From contig NC_133220.1 in NCBI RefSeq assembly GCF_040436345.1, forward strand, positions 7,070,436 through 7,134,435: 64,000 nt of DNA, written 5' to 3'. Under the pieces are notes generated by a model. That model saw only the letters and a list, made by a program, of their open reading frames with translations, ran no database searches and was not told the origin of the DNA. Shown in pieces: positions 45,986 through 58,793 of the stretch (the stretch's first letter is position 1; each line of letters opens with the position of its first letter). Position numbers and translations under genes: made by a program. Source of the stretch: Pagrus major. Taxonomy: Eukaryota; Chordata; Actinopteri; Spariformes; Sparidae.

Positions 45986-48900
45986 TGCGTTATGATGACC
46001 ACACGGTGTGTAAACCTCTGATCAGCAGAGAGCAGCGCTTCTACGAGTCTCTGCCTCCAGAGATGAAGGAGTTCACGCCCGAGTATAAAGGTCAGTCACA
46101 ACCAGGGTGCAAAATTAACTTTGTTGTCTACTGGCCAAATGGTTAGTGGATGTTCACATTTTATCAGCCTCTCGGTAGATAACCATTGTTGTTCTGGCGG
46201 ATGGCTGTCTGCCAGCCACTTGCATATTTTACCAGCATTTGGCTTGTGGTTGGTGTTTATTTTTGTGCCCAGGTCACAACTCGCTCATGTTTACTAGGGT
46301 AGCAAGGTGATTATGTTGGACCTGTAGCTGCACATGTGACTCAATGTGAGACGTAGTGATCCTGGGATTTCCAAGTTTTTGGCCTTTTGGTTTTTTTTGT
46401 CTCTCTTTTCAGTTTGTTTGGTCTAGTTTACATTCATAGTACTACCACTCAGACTGGCAGAAGCTGGACATTTCAGCCATCTATCCATTACTTTCTGCTA
46501 GACATTTCTGCTCAATTTTACAACCGATGAAGGACGGCATATCCCTTGCAGTCAGTCAGTCAGTCGTAGCTGGACAATTAGTGGTTTTTGTGACAATAAA
46601 TAAACCAAACTCACTTGTCGCCACTCCTAAATATGAACACATTTTCTCAGTTGCAGGAACCTGTCCTGACTGTCAACAACTGTCCTGTTGTGGCCAATTC
46701 CCCACGGCCACATCACAAGATTACAGATTACAGAGTCACACACAACACATAAAAACACATCCTGCCACATCTACATCGTTTATGTGACAGGCGGAAGACA
46801 AAGAACAGATTAAAGAGCCACAAACACATTTTTAACTAGTGCACTAGTATATTGGATCTTTACTTGATTTTATGTGTACTTGTCTTATCATTCATTGTAG
46901 GATTAGAAATTCTTGGAAAATAAGAAGTTAAAATCATGCACATACTGTCTTACTTCTAGCTAGACTGAATCATTTTGACTGTAGTGCTGTATTAAAAATG
47001 AAATGAGCCAGTTTTATTGGACTTTTACTGCCCTGCAATGCACCTGTCTCACATTCAGTTCTGCAGATACCTTTGCTGTAGTTGATGACATCAGGTTTTA
47101 GCGCTTGATAATGAATCATTTTTTGTGACGCCATTAGACATTTTTGCTCCTTTCTGTGGAGCACTTGTCTCTTTTAGTGACGCTCAATCCCTCTTCAGCT
47201 ACCCCGTAATTCAAACACTGCTCTAAATAATTTTGATGACTGTGCGTTCGGTGGCGGATGGAGACGCAGACGAGAAAGACGGAAGTGCGGATGTTTACTG
47301 GCAGAGAAGTGGTGGAGCTGCTCTGTTCTTCATCACCAGGCACATACTGGAGCTGCTTCCACTTGCTTTTGCTTTAGTAACCGACCCAAACACACTTTGA
47401 CAGCCAGCGAATACACACGCACACACCTCATCCTCTCTTACAAGTATGTGACCTATTTATCATTTTAGCAAAGTATGTAAGAGAGGAGACAATGGCCAAA
47501 GTCAGGGGCGTGGGGGTGGGGGTGGGGGAGGTAGGGAGATGATTTTGATGGTGGATGGAGCAGGTGTAACTCATAACATTAATGATGGCTCTGTTACATT
47601 TAGGCCTACTTTAAGCCGTGACAGTGAGCCAGCAAACAAAGCACCAGGGTCCTGACACTGAAACACTTAAATGGAGTGCAGTCATTATTATAATACATTA
47701 GTTTCATCTTCCTTTGATGTAAAAAAAGTCTGCCATCAGGAAGGATTGGCAGGAAAGTGCTACAGGACACGAGCTGTGTCCCAGTTCAACACTGACAAAC
47801 TGGGAAATGCAATATGCAGACGAGTAACAAGGTCTTTTCAGTGGGCTTTGATTGACATTATTGTCCCAAGTTAATTGTAATGTGTGGTGAGAAAGCTCGC
47901 AAAAAGATCTTGGAAGACAAAAAGTATTAAATCCCCGGTACAGCCACAGTGCACCCACTCAGGTGTTTTCACTTATTGTGCTTGATTAGACCTCTTGTAA
48001 GGACTGTGTGGGTGTGCATATGCCTGATTTCCACTGCACAGTACGGCTCACGCTGGCTCCCTGGCTCGCGAAAACTGTTGTTTTTGGTTTTGCAAAAGTT
48101 GTGGATAGGATCTGGTACCTGGTGGGTTCCAAGCGAGCTGAGCTGATACTGAAAGGTGGAGAGAAACCACTGTGGACTACTGATTGGTCAGAGATTATCA
48201 TCACTTACACAACACCAAGCAGCCATTCTTCTCATTGTCTGAGCTGATGGAGGATTTCCCAAACTCTCCAGTTTAGTTGGGCAGTCTTTTGTCTTGCTGC
48301 CTTCAGCCTTTTCTGAAACAAGGTTTCTCTCCTTGCTTTCACAAAGAGCCAAATACTGAGAATTGAGAACACCATCCATTCAATATGCTCCGCTGTTCCT
48401 GTGTTTGTGTGACTGTGTCGCACGGCAGGTTCATGCTGTGTCGCTGTGACCATCAGCTCGGAATTGGCTTATTTTCTGCAGTGAAAAAGTGTTACCTGTG
48501 TTCTCTATTTTTTATGTAGTTTAAAAGTTTCTCCTGTGTTGTGTTACTTGTTATTTTTACTACTTGACGTGCCTCTGCAATCAGGTACAAATGAAGTGTT
48601 TTGAATCTAACTGAACTGAAAGAAATTAAGAAAATGTGTTAGTGCCGTATCACGCTGTGAAAATGAAGCTATATAAACTGTGCTCGACTCATTGATTACT
48701 AGTATCCACCTATTTGTGTCTGCATTTTCAAACGCAGAGGAAACGCTGGAAATTGAAATCGACTTAGGGATTAAATCATGACGCAAATGAAGCATGTGAA
48801 CATCACTCAGCTTCCCCTGAAGAGAGGACAAGCAATAAGGAGACCTTCCTCAAATTGATAGATGAAACAAACAGAAATGATTTCCAGATGGTTTTCCACT

Positions 48901-51900
48901 GTTTGAGGTTTGACTGATGCTCTTTTAATTACATCTTTACATTGTGCCCTCTTCTGTAGTGGTTTGTTACCAGCCGACTGGAGAATTTGCACCACTGACT
49001 GTTTATCTCAATGAAGCAACTCCTAATATTCACATGACAGTAGCGGTTGGAAAGACACATTTATGTTTGGATCCTCATGAGCCAATACCGAGGTCGAATC
49101 TGCTCTTCCTGGGGTCCACACCAATAATAATTACATCAGAAAATAAATTATATAAAACACATCTAAAGCAAAAGGAAACGGAACGAATAACCTACATTGA
49201 ACTTTCCTTTGCAGATTTTCTTGAAATTATTTTGCACTTAATTAAATTGTTATTATTTGATATGTTATAGGCTAAACACTAATCAATTAATGAAGAAAAT
49301 AAAACCTGAGGTGGAATTAAAATATTTTATATTAAAATATTGCAGATTATTGCTTCAACAACATCCCACCGTTGACCTGCGACTCATTGTTTCTAACATA
49401 CTGAGCTTCCCCATGTGACACCTGGTGGATAAATTCCCACTTCACTGACCTGCAGTCACTGGTATGTCTGTATTCCCACCAGTCCACCCTGCTGCTGGTG
49501 TTGTTGGTCCCAGTGCCATGACAACAGTGGCCCATAAGGAGTCTATATTTATCCCTGGATCTCTGCCCACTACCATTGTCCTGCTGATTAAATAACAGCA
49601 GACAGACAGCTGCCCAGGATGACTTTCTGATTCTGTCAAGGTTGTTTCATCCCAAAAGTGTTTGACATGATGAGATTAAAGTTCTGCCTGTGTGGTGGGT
49701 GTGGTGGAGGTGGTGGACAAGTCCAGTTTTCCAGTTTGGAATTGATCTTTGGAGTTGTTTTCCCACCAGTGAGCAAACTGATGGCGAAATCAAATTTGGA
49801 CAATCAGGGAGGATGTTCAGCGTCTCACTCAGCAGGGCAGGGACGGTCTACTCTGTTTGTAAAGCTAAAAATAACAGCTTAATGTTTAACTTAAACATCG
49901 TCAGACATTCCTATCTGGGTATTTAATCTATAAACAGTTTCTCAATTGAATTTCCAGAATATCTTGATGCACAGATGGATGACAAATGATGTTAAAATCC
50001 AACTTTAAGTGCGTTAGTGAGGTGTTTTTCCACCATGAGCCTCCTGAAGAGCTTCGGTTCTGGCGGCTGCCAACAGATACTCATACCTCATTTGGCGATG
50101 ACTGTGGTGGAGCGTGGTGTTTCACTTCAGTCCAGATTCACAAGTGCTCAGTTAGGTTGAGATCTGGTGACTGTGAAGGCCAGAGCATATGTTCCACATC
50201 ATTTTCATATTCGTCAAACCATTCAGTGAGCCCGGGGAACCCTGTGAATGAGGACTTAATCATACCAGCGACGGTCCAAGTTTTCCTTTGATTTATCACC
50301 TGTCTGTTCAAGCTATTGTGATATAAAAGTAGACACTGCATGCAAGATTTTCCAAAGACACATGAAGGACTCTGTTGCACAGCAGGTCTGTCCAACTCAC
50401 CAGTAATTTATTTATAATTTATGATGTTTTGCTGCTGACGTGTTTTTCATGTGCTACCCAGCGGACGCACTCATTTAGTTGTGCTGTTGTGCAAAGACAA
50501 TAAAAGCATTCTGTTCTATTTTTTCCTTGTTGCCCACCCCAAGGCTGAATACTTTGGGTCATGGTCATTTAATAAAACAAGTGACCACATTATTTTCATT
50601 AGCAAATATTTAACAGTAAAAGTAAATCATTCTACGAGTGACACTTTAATATGACACACTTGATCTTTGGTTGATATAAAAATATTGATTACAACAGCTT
50701 GAAAGTGAAACTGTGTAACTTCTCAGAGAAGATATAAACCATTCTTCCTCTTACAAAATAAAAGTTCAATTCACAATAATAAAACACCTTTACTCCCTTT
50801 AATGCACTCTGGGCCTTTGCGGATACAGCAATGGTGGCAATATGGTGACTAGTGTTAGCTAATCTAAGACACAGCTGAATAATTTACAATAGTCAGTTTG
50901 TCGACTTTATGTCTCTTCTCTACTGTAGTTGTGTTACTGTTGCACTAGTTTTTAACATTTTGTAATCGTCACTTTTAGCCGCAATGGCTGCTGTTCAGCA
51001 AAATCTCAGTCTAAGGTCAATGTTGCGTTCAAATGAACACAGTGTTTTCATGATCTAAATGCCGTCTCAGTGGAGATGGTGGAGGTTTAGACTGGATATA
51101 ATTTGGACCCAACCTGACTTGTTACAGGTCTCAGTTACTAAAAACTGAGTAGATCCATGAAGACTTTTAAAAATGCAGTTGTTGTTTGTTACTTCCTGCT
51201 TTGATGAGTAGTGTTGTCACAACACCAGAATTCATAACTTGAAGAAACATGATAGGGAAAACTTAACACAACATCAGGGGCATAAAAGTTTAGATAAATA
51301 AAGGCTGAAGTATTTTTCCTATCAACTGAAACTCTGCTGTCTGAGATTCTTCATCTATGAGGGGGATTAGCTTAGCTTTGAGAACTACAAATGGCTGTTA
51401 AATTTGTTTTGTTGGCATCTGTACAGTAGCATCACTTGCATAAAGACAGGCATGCTTGACATGTATATATATCCTTTGCCTTTCCTTGTTCATTTGCTTC
51501 AAACTCCTGCTGTTTTCTTTGTCAACCAAAACCAGTCTTGGGGGCTCTGCACTTGCTATCTCGAATGAGCTATAACACCATAACAAAACAGGAAATTAGC
51601 TGAGTGATGAGAAGACGACACCTTGAGTAAGTGAGAGGCAGTGGGGCTTTGTGGGCACTGCAGTGGTGTGTGTGTGTGTCAATGTACCGTCGGAGAGAAG
51701 AGAAAGCGAGAAACCACAGCTGGTTTGGGCCGGTGTTTCGATACTGCAAAAAATTTGTTTTGAAACCCTTTCAAATTTTCCGTTGTATATATTGATAAAT
51801 TGAAACTTAAAACACTCTTTGTGATTCTCATTGGTGTTATGGTGTCTTCACTTTTCTAGATTCTGCTGTCAAGCTAATGTACACATACATCTAATCATCC

Positions 51901-54900
51901 TGTCCCTGTTATGCTCCGTCCTTTCAGGTGTGGTGCTGGTTTGTTTCGAGGGCGACTCTGACGGCTACATCAACCTGGTGGCCTACCCCTACGTGGAGAG
52001 CAACATGGAGGGAGGGATCGCGGAGCACGAGGAGCGTGACCCCCCAGAGAGGGAGCAGCCAAGGAGGAAGCACTCCAGACGTAGCCTCCATCGCTCCTCC
52101 TCCTCCTCTGAACACAAGGACGAGCGAGGCGACAGGAGGGAGTCGCACGACACTGACACCTCTGAAAAGTAGGATCATATTTAAGGAAAAAATAAATAAA
52201 TAAATAAATAAACCAGTGGTGAAATGATTGGTCAATAAATGAAATATTCCCAAAAAGATCTGCTAGCAGCTTCTCTAATGTGAGGATTTGATTTTGGTTT
52301 ATATCTCTGTAAAGTAAATATATTTGTTTTGGACATTTGAAGACATCACGCATGGCTCTGGTGTACTGTGAGGGGCATCTTTCACTATTGTATGATATTT
52401 TATAGACATTTGATCACAAGCATAAATGTAGTCCTCCAACAACTCTTGTAGAGATGCCCAGAACATCTCCCCAAAAAGTCATCCAGGATGCAGCTGCTTG
52501 TATCTGTAATGTCAATGATTTTCAAAGAGTATACAGTAATTTTGTCAAAGTTATGTCGCTAGATACCTGCCAAACTAATAATATTCCCATCAGCTGAATT
52601 TAACACGCTGAACTAAGACAGTGTACAAGGTAAACATTATAACTACTCTAGCAGAAGCATGTTAGTATGCTCAGATCAGTATTAAGCTCAAAGCTGTGAT
52701 TAAGAGCAGCCTCACAGAGCAGCTAGCATGTCTGTAGACTAAGTCTTGTTTATGTCTTCAGCTGTGTTCACACAGAACACAGAGTCAATTTTAGATGCAG
52801 CACAGTCGGACACAAAGTCAATAGAAAGACGTGAGTGGGTACACACAGACACAACTTTGCTCAGGGCAGCTCAAATTGAGTGGAAGGTGAAAATGCGAAT
52901 ATTTTAAGCTTATCTTGAGGCTTTTCTGGGTCTATATTATTGAAGTTTCTGTTGAGCTGACACTCAGAAACACAGTCTGTGAAAGTTCCCAGGCAGGTAC
53001 AACTTCAGTAGTTTGAGGTCAAATATGCAGACTTCACAGGACAGTCCAGAAGTCATATTCGTGTGATCAACACAAACTTTTACATCCGTTGTAGATTCAA
53101 CAGTTTGAACAGTGGGTCGCTAAGAGTTTTAAGAGTTTAAAACATGTCTCTCCTTCTCCCTGCAGTGTTGCAGAGCTGAAGAGTCCCAGGCTCGACCCAA
53201 AGATCCACTCGGACGTTCCCTTCCAGATGTTGGACTGGAACAGTGGTTTGAGTTCAGAGAAGATCAGTTACAACCCCTGGAGCCTCCGCTGCCACAAACA
53301 GCAGCTCAGCCGCATGAGGTCTGAATCCAAGGACCGCAAACTCTTCAGTATCCTTCTTCAGCCAATCACATCCACCGATATGTTTCATCTTTATTCATTT
53401 TGAAAAAATATCTAAATCGACTTAATAGCTTTTATCTCAGCTCTGAAAACTAACTCCAGTGAGAAACAGTGTACAACTGTCGATAAAAACCAGTAATGAT
53501 CCTTACAGCTGAATGACTGTAGCTGCAGAAATGATGTAATTACGTTTATACAAGTGATGTTTGTACAGTACAGCAGAGTAGCTATTGCAAATCTAGTGAA
53601 ATGAAATGATCCACAAGTAGTCGGCGCCTGCCCGCAGTTCTGATTAGAGGAGTAGTGTAGTGTTACATAAGGATGCGCTGAATGTAAATGTCAGCGAGAG
53701 TGTGAGGAATAAAGGGGAGGGTGGGACGTGTCGAGGTTATCAGGTCAAAGGTCATGTTTTGATCTTCAGCTTCAAAGAGAGCAGATTGCAGCTGCAGACA
53801 CACACACGCACACACACACACACATCTGTGTTCAGTCAAAGCAGATTCAACAGGGCTGCTGTCAGAGAAGGTTCTCTGCAGATACATTCAGATTATTGAA
53901 TTTATAATGAAAGCGTCCAGTGATCATCTGTGAGGCTGACAGGATTTTCTTGTCCGCAGCTTCTGTGATCGAGGTTTTGTTTCCCAACATTTCCTCCTTG
54001 TTTACATGTTGTCTTGATAAATTCAGCATAATGTTCATTTCCACAGCACTTACTCCATCAGTATTTCTCTCCCTCTTTAGAACAAGAATTGGGTTCTCAT
54101 TGACAAATACATTTCGGTTTAGTTTAGTTTGTCCTTTTTGGTTTATGCAAACCTAAAATTTTAGAGTATTTGCTGCAGATTACTTCACATTAAAAGCGTT
54201 ACAGCAACTTAAAGGATCAGAAAGTTGTTATTGTGAAACATTTGCAAGAAGTGTTGAATTTTAGTATGACAGTAAATCATTGATTGGTAAAAAAAAAAAA
54301 AAAAAAAAAAGCACAGAATAGATTCAATTTTTTTAACCTTAGCAGTTCTGCAACTTCACATTGGCTCATTTACAATAGTTTGTTTAAAAACGTTTACTTT
54401 TTTGTATGGAAATGTGTCCATGTGTCCATCTCTCCACCCACTAAAAGCAAAAATCTGCACACTGGGTAGGTTCAGTCATCAAACCGAAATTTGTTCCGTA
54501 ACTGCACTGCTTTAACCAGAGTTCCTGTTGTTGGAGAATGTGGTTCACCACTTCTCGTACCCCTGCATCCTGGACCTGAAGATGGGCACCAGGCAGCACG
54601 GAGACGACGCCTCCGAGGAGAAGGCGGCCAGGCAGATGAAGAAATGTGAACAGAGCACTTCAGCGACGCTGGGAGTCAGAGTGTGTGGCATGCAGGTACT
54701 ATTCTACTTATATAGGTTTTACTTTTTAATTGTTTTCAATTCCAGTCGGTTTACATGTGCACATACACTCTCAGTCATACATTGGCAGTACTGATATTTA
54801 GGGTCCAAAAAGAGAAATATGAGTAAAAAGAAAAAGGAGGACAGTCGTTGGATCCTTTAGTGGTCTTATTTTATTTTGAAAATCTGACTGCATGTTCTAA

Positions 54901-57345
54901 TGTATTACATAATGAAATGCATTTAACAAGTGAAGGTATGTTAAAATGCTCATCTCGAATGTGAATGTGTCTCTACAGGTGTACCAGCTGAACACCGGTC
55001 ACTACCTCTGCAGGAACAAGTACTACGGCCGCGGCCTGTCGATCGAAGGCTTCCGCCAGGCCCTCTACCAGTACATGCACAACGGAACGGGTCTGAGGCA
55101 GGACCTCTTTGAACCAATCCTGAATAAGCTTCGCAGCCTGAAGGCGGTGCTGGAGAGGCAGGCGTCCTACCGCTTCTACTCGTCTTCACTGCTCATCATC
55201 TATGAGGGACAGGTGAGCAGGAACTAAAACACTCTGAAGGTTTCTGTTTTAGCCTCATAATAAAGTTGAACTGTGATGAAGTGCTTCTCAGTTGATGGAT
55301 TAGGGCTAGATTGTTCTTCAGTGAGCACCTGTCAGATGACATGAGTTTGTCATGTTTTGTATTTTTACCATGATAACGAGAGTCGAAGTTCAGATGAGGT
55401 TTGTTTACATCAACAAAAATACCAGCAACCGAGCCTGAATTACCAACCAGGCCCGGGGATGGTTTAATGAATTTAATTTTCTTTCAATCAAATTATAATC
55501 AGCCCACCACCGTTTAATACCTCAGGTTCCCTCGAGTGATTTATTCCTGCAGCACACTGTGAGGTGTTGGATATCCCCCTCCATGTAAACACCCCGACAA
55601 ACCACTCTAGTGCAACAACAAGAATCTGATCCCTCACTGGCTTCCCACCCACTAACACTTAAAGTTGTATTTGTTGGAACACATCACCGTCTGTTTTCTC
55701 CCTCTGTGAACACAAAATTGACATTATCACCTTTTAAGCTGATATGGCGAACTTGTAAGCAAATGGTTGCTTATTTAGACATCCAGCAGTTAAAGAGTAA
55801 CATCATTTATTTTGAGTCTATTTATCTGTTTCTGGCCAGCTGATGACTGTAAGTCCAATATTCAGTTTCTTTTAGCTCTGAGGTAAAAATCTGGCTCTTT
55901 AGCTGCTCAATACTAGTTGCTAGGGGACTTCCAGTAGGATGGCGGAGAGAGCAACTCAACAGACAAAGAAAACTGTGACTGTGGGAAAATGCCAAGGGTT
56001 CGGAAATGCTAGTCGCTAACTGTGCCTGTCTGCTGTTGATCTGATATCACAATGTTGGTGTCGTTCCTGGGACTTCATAATTAATGTTGCTCCAGGACTG
56101 ACAGACTAATCACATTTTTATAATGTCATAGCTTAGCGACAAAATATGCACATGGGAGAAGATATCCCTAAAAAGTCATGTTTGACGTTGTGAAAGGATG
56201 TATTTTAACCCAAAACATGTTTGCTTTAACCTAACCAAGTATTTTAGTTTCCTTAACCTCACAAAACAGCAAGAGAAAAACAGCGGAAAAACGGGGGAAA
56301 TAGTGTAAAAATAATATTTAAACAGTATAATAATATATTCCACACAGGATATGAACCCTCGTCATCATTTTGAAAATTGAAATGATGGTCCTGGAGCAAT
56401 AGTAATTATGATGTTCTTTGTGTACTTCTGTGAGATTGAACAATAAAAGACAAATAAACAATGAGCTGAAGTTCAACGTAAAAAGCCTTGGGGAGCTGCA
56501 GATTCAGGTCACTTCACTTCACAGCCACTTTAAAAGATCATTTTTGTTTACTGCGTCTAGGGTTTAAATTTCATTGTTTGGACCATCATTTCCATCAATA
56601 ATTTTATCTGAACCATTTTATTAAAGGGCAAACTAAAAGTGAGTCATGGAAATGTTCGATTAATCCCTGTGTGCACACAACAGACAGAATTAGAAATGAT
56701 TGCGGGTTTAAAGAAAAGCAGAATTTCTCTGAAGGTAACAAAGAGAAAGCTTTTCTTCCTGAGACAGACGGTCTAAAGTGACCTGAGCAGATGTTTGGGT
56801 TTCGTCTGGTTCTTATTGTTTGATTCTGTCTGTAGGAACCTGAGGGCCCTTCAGTCCTCAGCTCTGGGAAGCATGCGACCTTGAAGACTCCTTCGGCCCC
56901 TGCAGACCCCCACTGTGGCCCCGGGCCCCACGCACCTCCAGCCCCGTGCGCTCCCTGTGAAACGGACATGAGCCAGAATCCAGACCCGGGGCCACTGCCC
57001 TCTCAGGGACCTGGACTGATGGCTCCGCCCCCACCCAACCGGCATCCTCCCCTACAGACCCCGCCCACCAACTCAGACTGCCACTCCTTCTTCCCCCCTC
57101 TCCCCTCGTCTCTCGCCCATCCGGACTCCCCTGCTCCCAGCTTAATGTCCTTCTCCCCTCCTCCCGCCCCCCGGCCCCAGCAGCCCCCCCTGGTGGACGT
57201 GCGTATGATCGACTTCGCCCACTCCACCTTCAAGGGTTTCCGCGGCGACACGGCGGTGCACGACGGGCCGGACCGGGGCTACGTGTTTGGACTGGAGAGC
57301 CTGGTCCAGATCCTGGAGAGCCTGCGGGACGACAACCTGCCGTAG
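45661..57345 (+). CDS. ip6k1: Inositol hexakisphosphate kinase 1 (IP6K1); complete, 7 coding exons
   Basis: Coding exons: 45661-45780 (exon from 45632), 45964-46090, 51928-52168, 53166-53347, 54520-54695, 54979-55212, 56836-57345. The total is 1590 nt, 529 aa. IP6K1 converts inositol hexakisphosphate (InsP6) plus ATP to the pyrophosphate InsP7, in cytosol and nucleus. The IPK family hallmarks are intact: PCILDLKMG (PxxxDxKxG, P238-G246), SSSLL (350-354) and MIDF (D486). N-terminal [36 protein letters not shown] and [16 protein letters not shown] are typical of IP6K1 rather than IP6K2/3. Start choice: the MCLPHTNN context and exon length match the mammalian IP6K1 N-terminus (MCVCQ). Human IP6K1 has 441 aa. 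The extra length here is mainly a Pro-rich insert (about 361-480) between the SSLL and IDF motifs. Confidence 0.96.
48027..48225. mobile_element. Interspersed repeat fragment (TTTCCACTGCACAGTACGGCTC type)
   Basis: Contains TTTCCACTGCACAGTACGGC, TGGTACCTGGTGGGTTCCAA, GCGAGCTGAGCTGATACTGA and ACTGATTGGTCAGAGA, the order of landmarks of a widespread non-coding fish repeat. Assigned from recall. Confidence 0.55.
50040..50330 (-). pseudogene. Decayed Tc1-like transposase C-terminus in an ip6k1 intron
   Basis: On the - strand, [20 protein letters not shown] then DLNLTEHL is the [19 protein letters not shown] block before the third catalytic position of Tc1/IS630 transposases. A degraded downstream part resembling QMRxYLL follows in another frame. 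Frame breaks show that it is dead. It differs from the relic at 35.5-36.3 kb. Confidence 0.75.
52560..52745. mobile_element. Interspersed repeat fragment with AGCCTCACAGAGCAGCTAGC
   Basis: Contains AGCATGTTAGTATGCTCAG, TAGCTCAAAG-like and AGCCTCACAGAGCAGCTAGC, then ATGTCTGTAGACT. This order of landmarks is typical of a non-coding fish repeat. Lies in the ip6k1 intron before the exon at 53166. Confidence 0.5.
54287..54311. repeat. Poly(A) tract
   Basis: An A homopolymer of more than 20 bases in the ip6k1 intron before exon 54520-54695. No target-site duplication or retro-copy is recognisable next to it. Confidence 0.85.
55213..56835 (+). other. ip6k1: ip6k1 last intron (1.6 kb), no gene seen
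   Basis: AT-rich sequence between exon 8 and the last exon, read on both strands without finding a phase-compatible exon or a repeat I can name. Confidence 0.6.
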
Positions 57346-57381
57346 CTCGGAGCATGAACGCACACAACCCCCCCCCAATGC

Positions 57382-57393
57382 ACACGCACACAC

Positions 57394-57434
<41 letters not shown>
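57382..57434. repeat. (CA)n microsatellite in the ip6k1 3'UTR
   Basis: CA array with GCAC interruptions, starting 37 bp after the stop codon. Confidence 0.95.
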
Positions 57435-57435
<1 letters not shown>

Positions 57436-57673
57436 CTTGTTGTGAGTTGGTTCAGGCTGTACAGTCTGTGCAAGTCGTGCCGCGGTGTTGTCAAGAACTG
57501 AGACGACTCGGCTGTAAATATGGAACAGGGTTCTCCAGGATGTCGCCATGGCAACATGGGCATTCGACAGTCGAGTAGTTACTATAGCAACAGCCAGGAG
57601 GTGGGACAGTGGAGCTGAAATGGCTGCAACTTCAATCTGATATGGAGAGCCTCAGACTGTCTGAGGGTCTGCA

Positions 57674-57845
57674 CAACACACACACACACACACACACACA
57701 CACATTTGTACTTCTATACTTGTGAGGACCCTCATTGACATTCCCCCCCGCCCTGAACTTCAGCATCATAACTGAACGCTTCACCACGACCATCACCCTA
57801 AACTAAACCTAAACTGAATCCTAAACATAAAGTCCTGTTATGTGT
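57674..57845. mobile_element. (CA)n plus TTTGTACTTCTATACTTGTG repeat unit
   Basis: About 14 CA units followed by TTTGTACTTCTATACTTGTG, AGGACCCTCATTGACATTCC and a CTAAACCTAAACTGAAT-like tail, a recognisable fish interspersed repeat. A matching piece sits at 58510-58625 (GAGGACCG...GTCCTCACC...ACACACAC) and a shorter one at 19560-19665. Confidence 0.6.
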
Positions 57846-57890
57846 TCTGCTTATTGTTATGTTGTTTGTATGTCTTAAAAGGGAATCAGA

Positions 57891-58352
57891 TTTAAGGACA
57901 GGATAAGTTCACCAAAAAAATCCCCTGAAGTAGATGAAGACGTAAAAAAACGACAAGAAAAAAAATGGCTTCCCACAGCTCCTCCGGCATAATCCAAATC
58001 TCCGGGAGGCCCAAACCAAACTGATTTGAGAAGATATTATTTACACTCCTTTTAAGCGGAAATCATCACTGTAGCCGCTAAGCTAAAAACAATAGCACGC
58101 ACCGTCCGAAGTGGGGAGGCTGTAAATAACTTCTTTTCAAATCACTTTCAGGGCTTCCAGAGGCTCAGATTACACAGGACAGGCTGTACGGAGCCTCTTT
58201 ATGTTTTTTACATTTCAAAACAAATCTCCATCTACTTCAGCTGTGTAGGAGAATGCTGCACTGCTGTTTTGCCGTGAAGCTCCAGAAGGTTAGCATGAGG
58301 GGGGAGAAGATAATGACTGAGTTTTTATCTCTGGGTGGACTGTTCCTTTAAG
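57891..58352. mobile_element. Non-autonomous DNA element of about 460 bp in the ip6k1 3' region
   Basis: Left end TTTAAGGACAGGATAAGTTCACC; right end GGGTGGACTGTTCCTTTAAG, roughly its inverse complement. Inside are paired landmarks such as ATGGCTTCCCACAGCTCCTC, TTTACACTCCTTTTAAGCGG and CAAATCTCCATCTACTTCAG. Non-coding. Confidence 0.65.
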
Positions 58353-58773
58353 GTGAGCACAGAGAACCTCAGCAGATGAAAATGAAAACAAACTTCTGGT
58401 GTCTGACTCTGCTTACACTTCATTCTGCAGAGTGAAGCTCAAACATCCAAGTAAAGTAACAACAAGCAAACACACTCGTGAGTAGATGGGTCTTTAATCA
58501 AAACACCAATTCAAACTAAGGATGCGAGGACCGTCCGAAAATGTCCTCACTCCTACGATCCAAAACTGAAACCGGTCCTCACCAAGATAGACGAACAACA
58601 GCCCACACACACTTACACACACATGTCCTGGGAACAGTTGTCTGTGGAGCTGTTTGACAACACAGCAGGACAGAGCGTCCTCTCTGAACGACCAATCAGC
58701 TGGATCCCAGGGGCCGCCCTCTGAAGTTGGCCAACACTCACTTTACCCCCCTTTCACCCCCCGACTCCCCCCC

Positions 58774-58793
58774 ACCACCACCACCACCACCAC
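58774..58793. repeat. (CCA)n tract
   Basis: Six to seven CCA units in C-rich sequence, downstream of ip6k1. Confidence 0.85.

Larger units (their letters stand above)
46091..51927 (+). other. ip6k1: ip6k1 intron between coding exons 2 and 3 (5.8 kb)
   Basis: No in-phase exon was found inside. It contains a G-rich simple repeat ((TGGGGG)n, about 47508-47530), an interspersed repeat at about 48027-48225 and a Tc1-like transposase relic at about 50040-50330. The frame of about 108 codons at 48944-49270 ends in low-complexity sequence and shows no family resemblance. Confidence 0.65.

Noticed and set aside
48944..49270. 108-codon frame ([18 protein letters not shown] start)
   Set aside because: Looked like a possible coding relic, but it has no recognised domain, ends in Leu/Ile-rich AT sequence, and is not splice-compatible with ip6k1. 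It may be part of an unknown repeat.
51928..52353. Frames of about 110-127 codons on the - strand over ip6k1 exon 5
   Set aside because: Antisense shadows of a coding exon whose sense translation matches IP6K1 exactly in phase.
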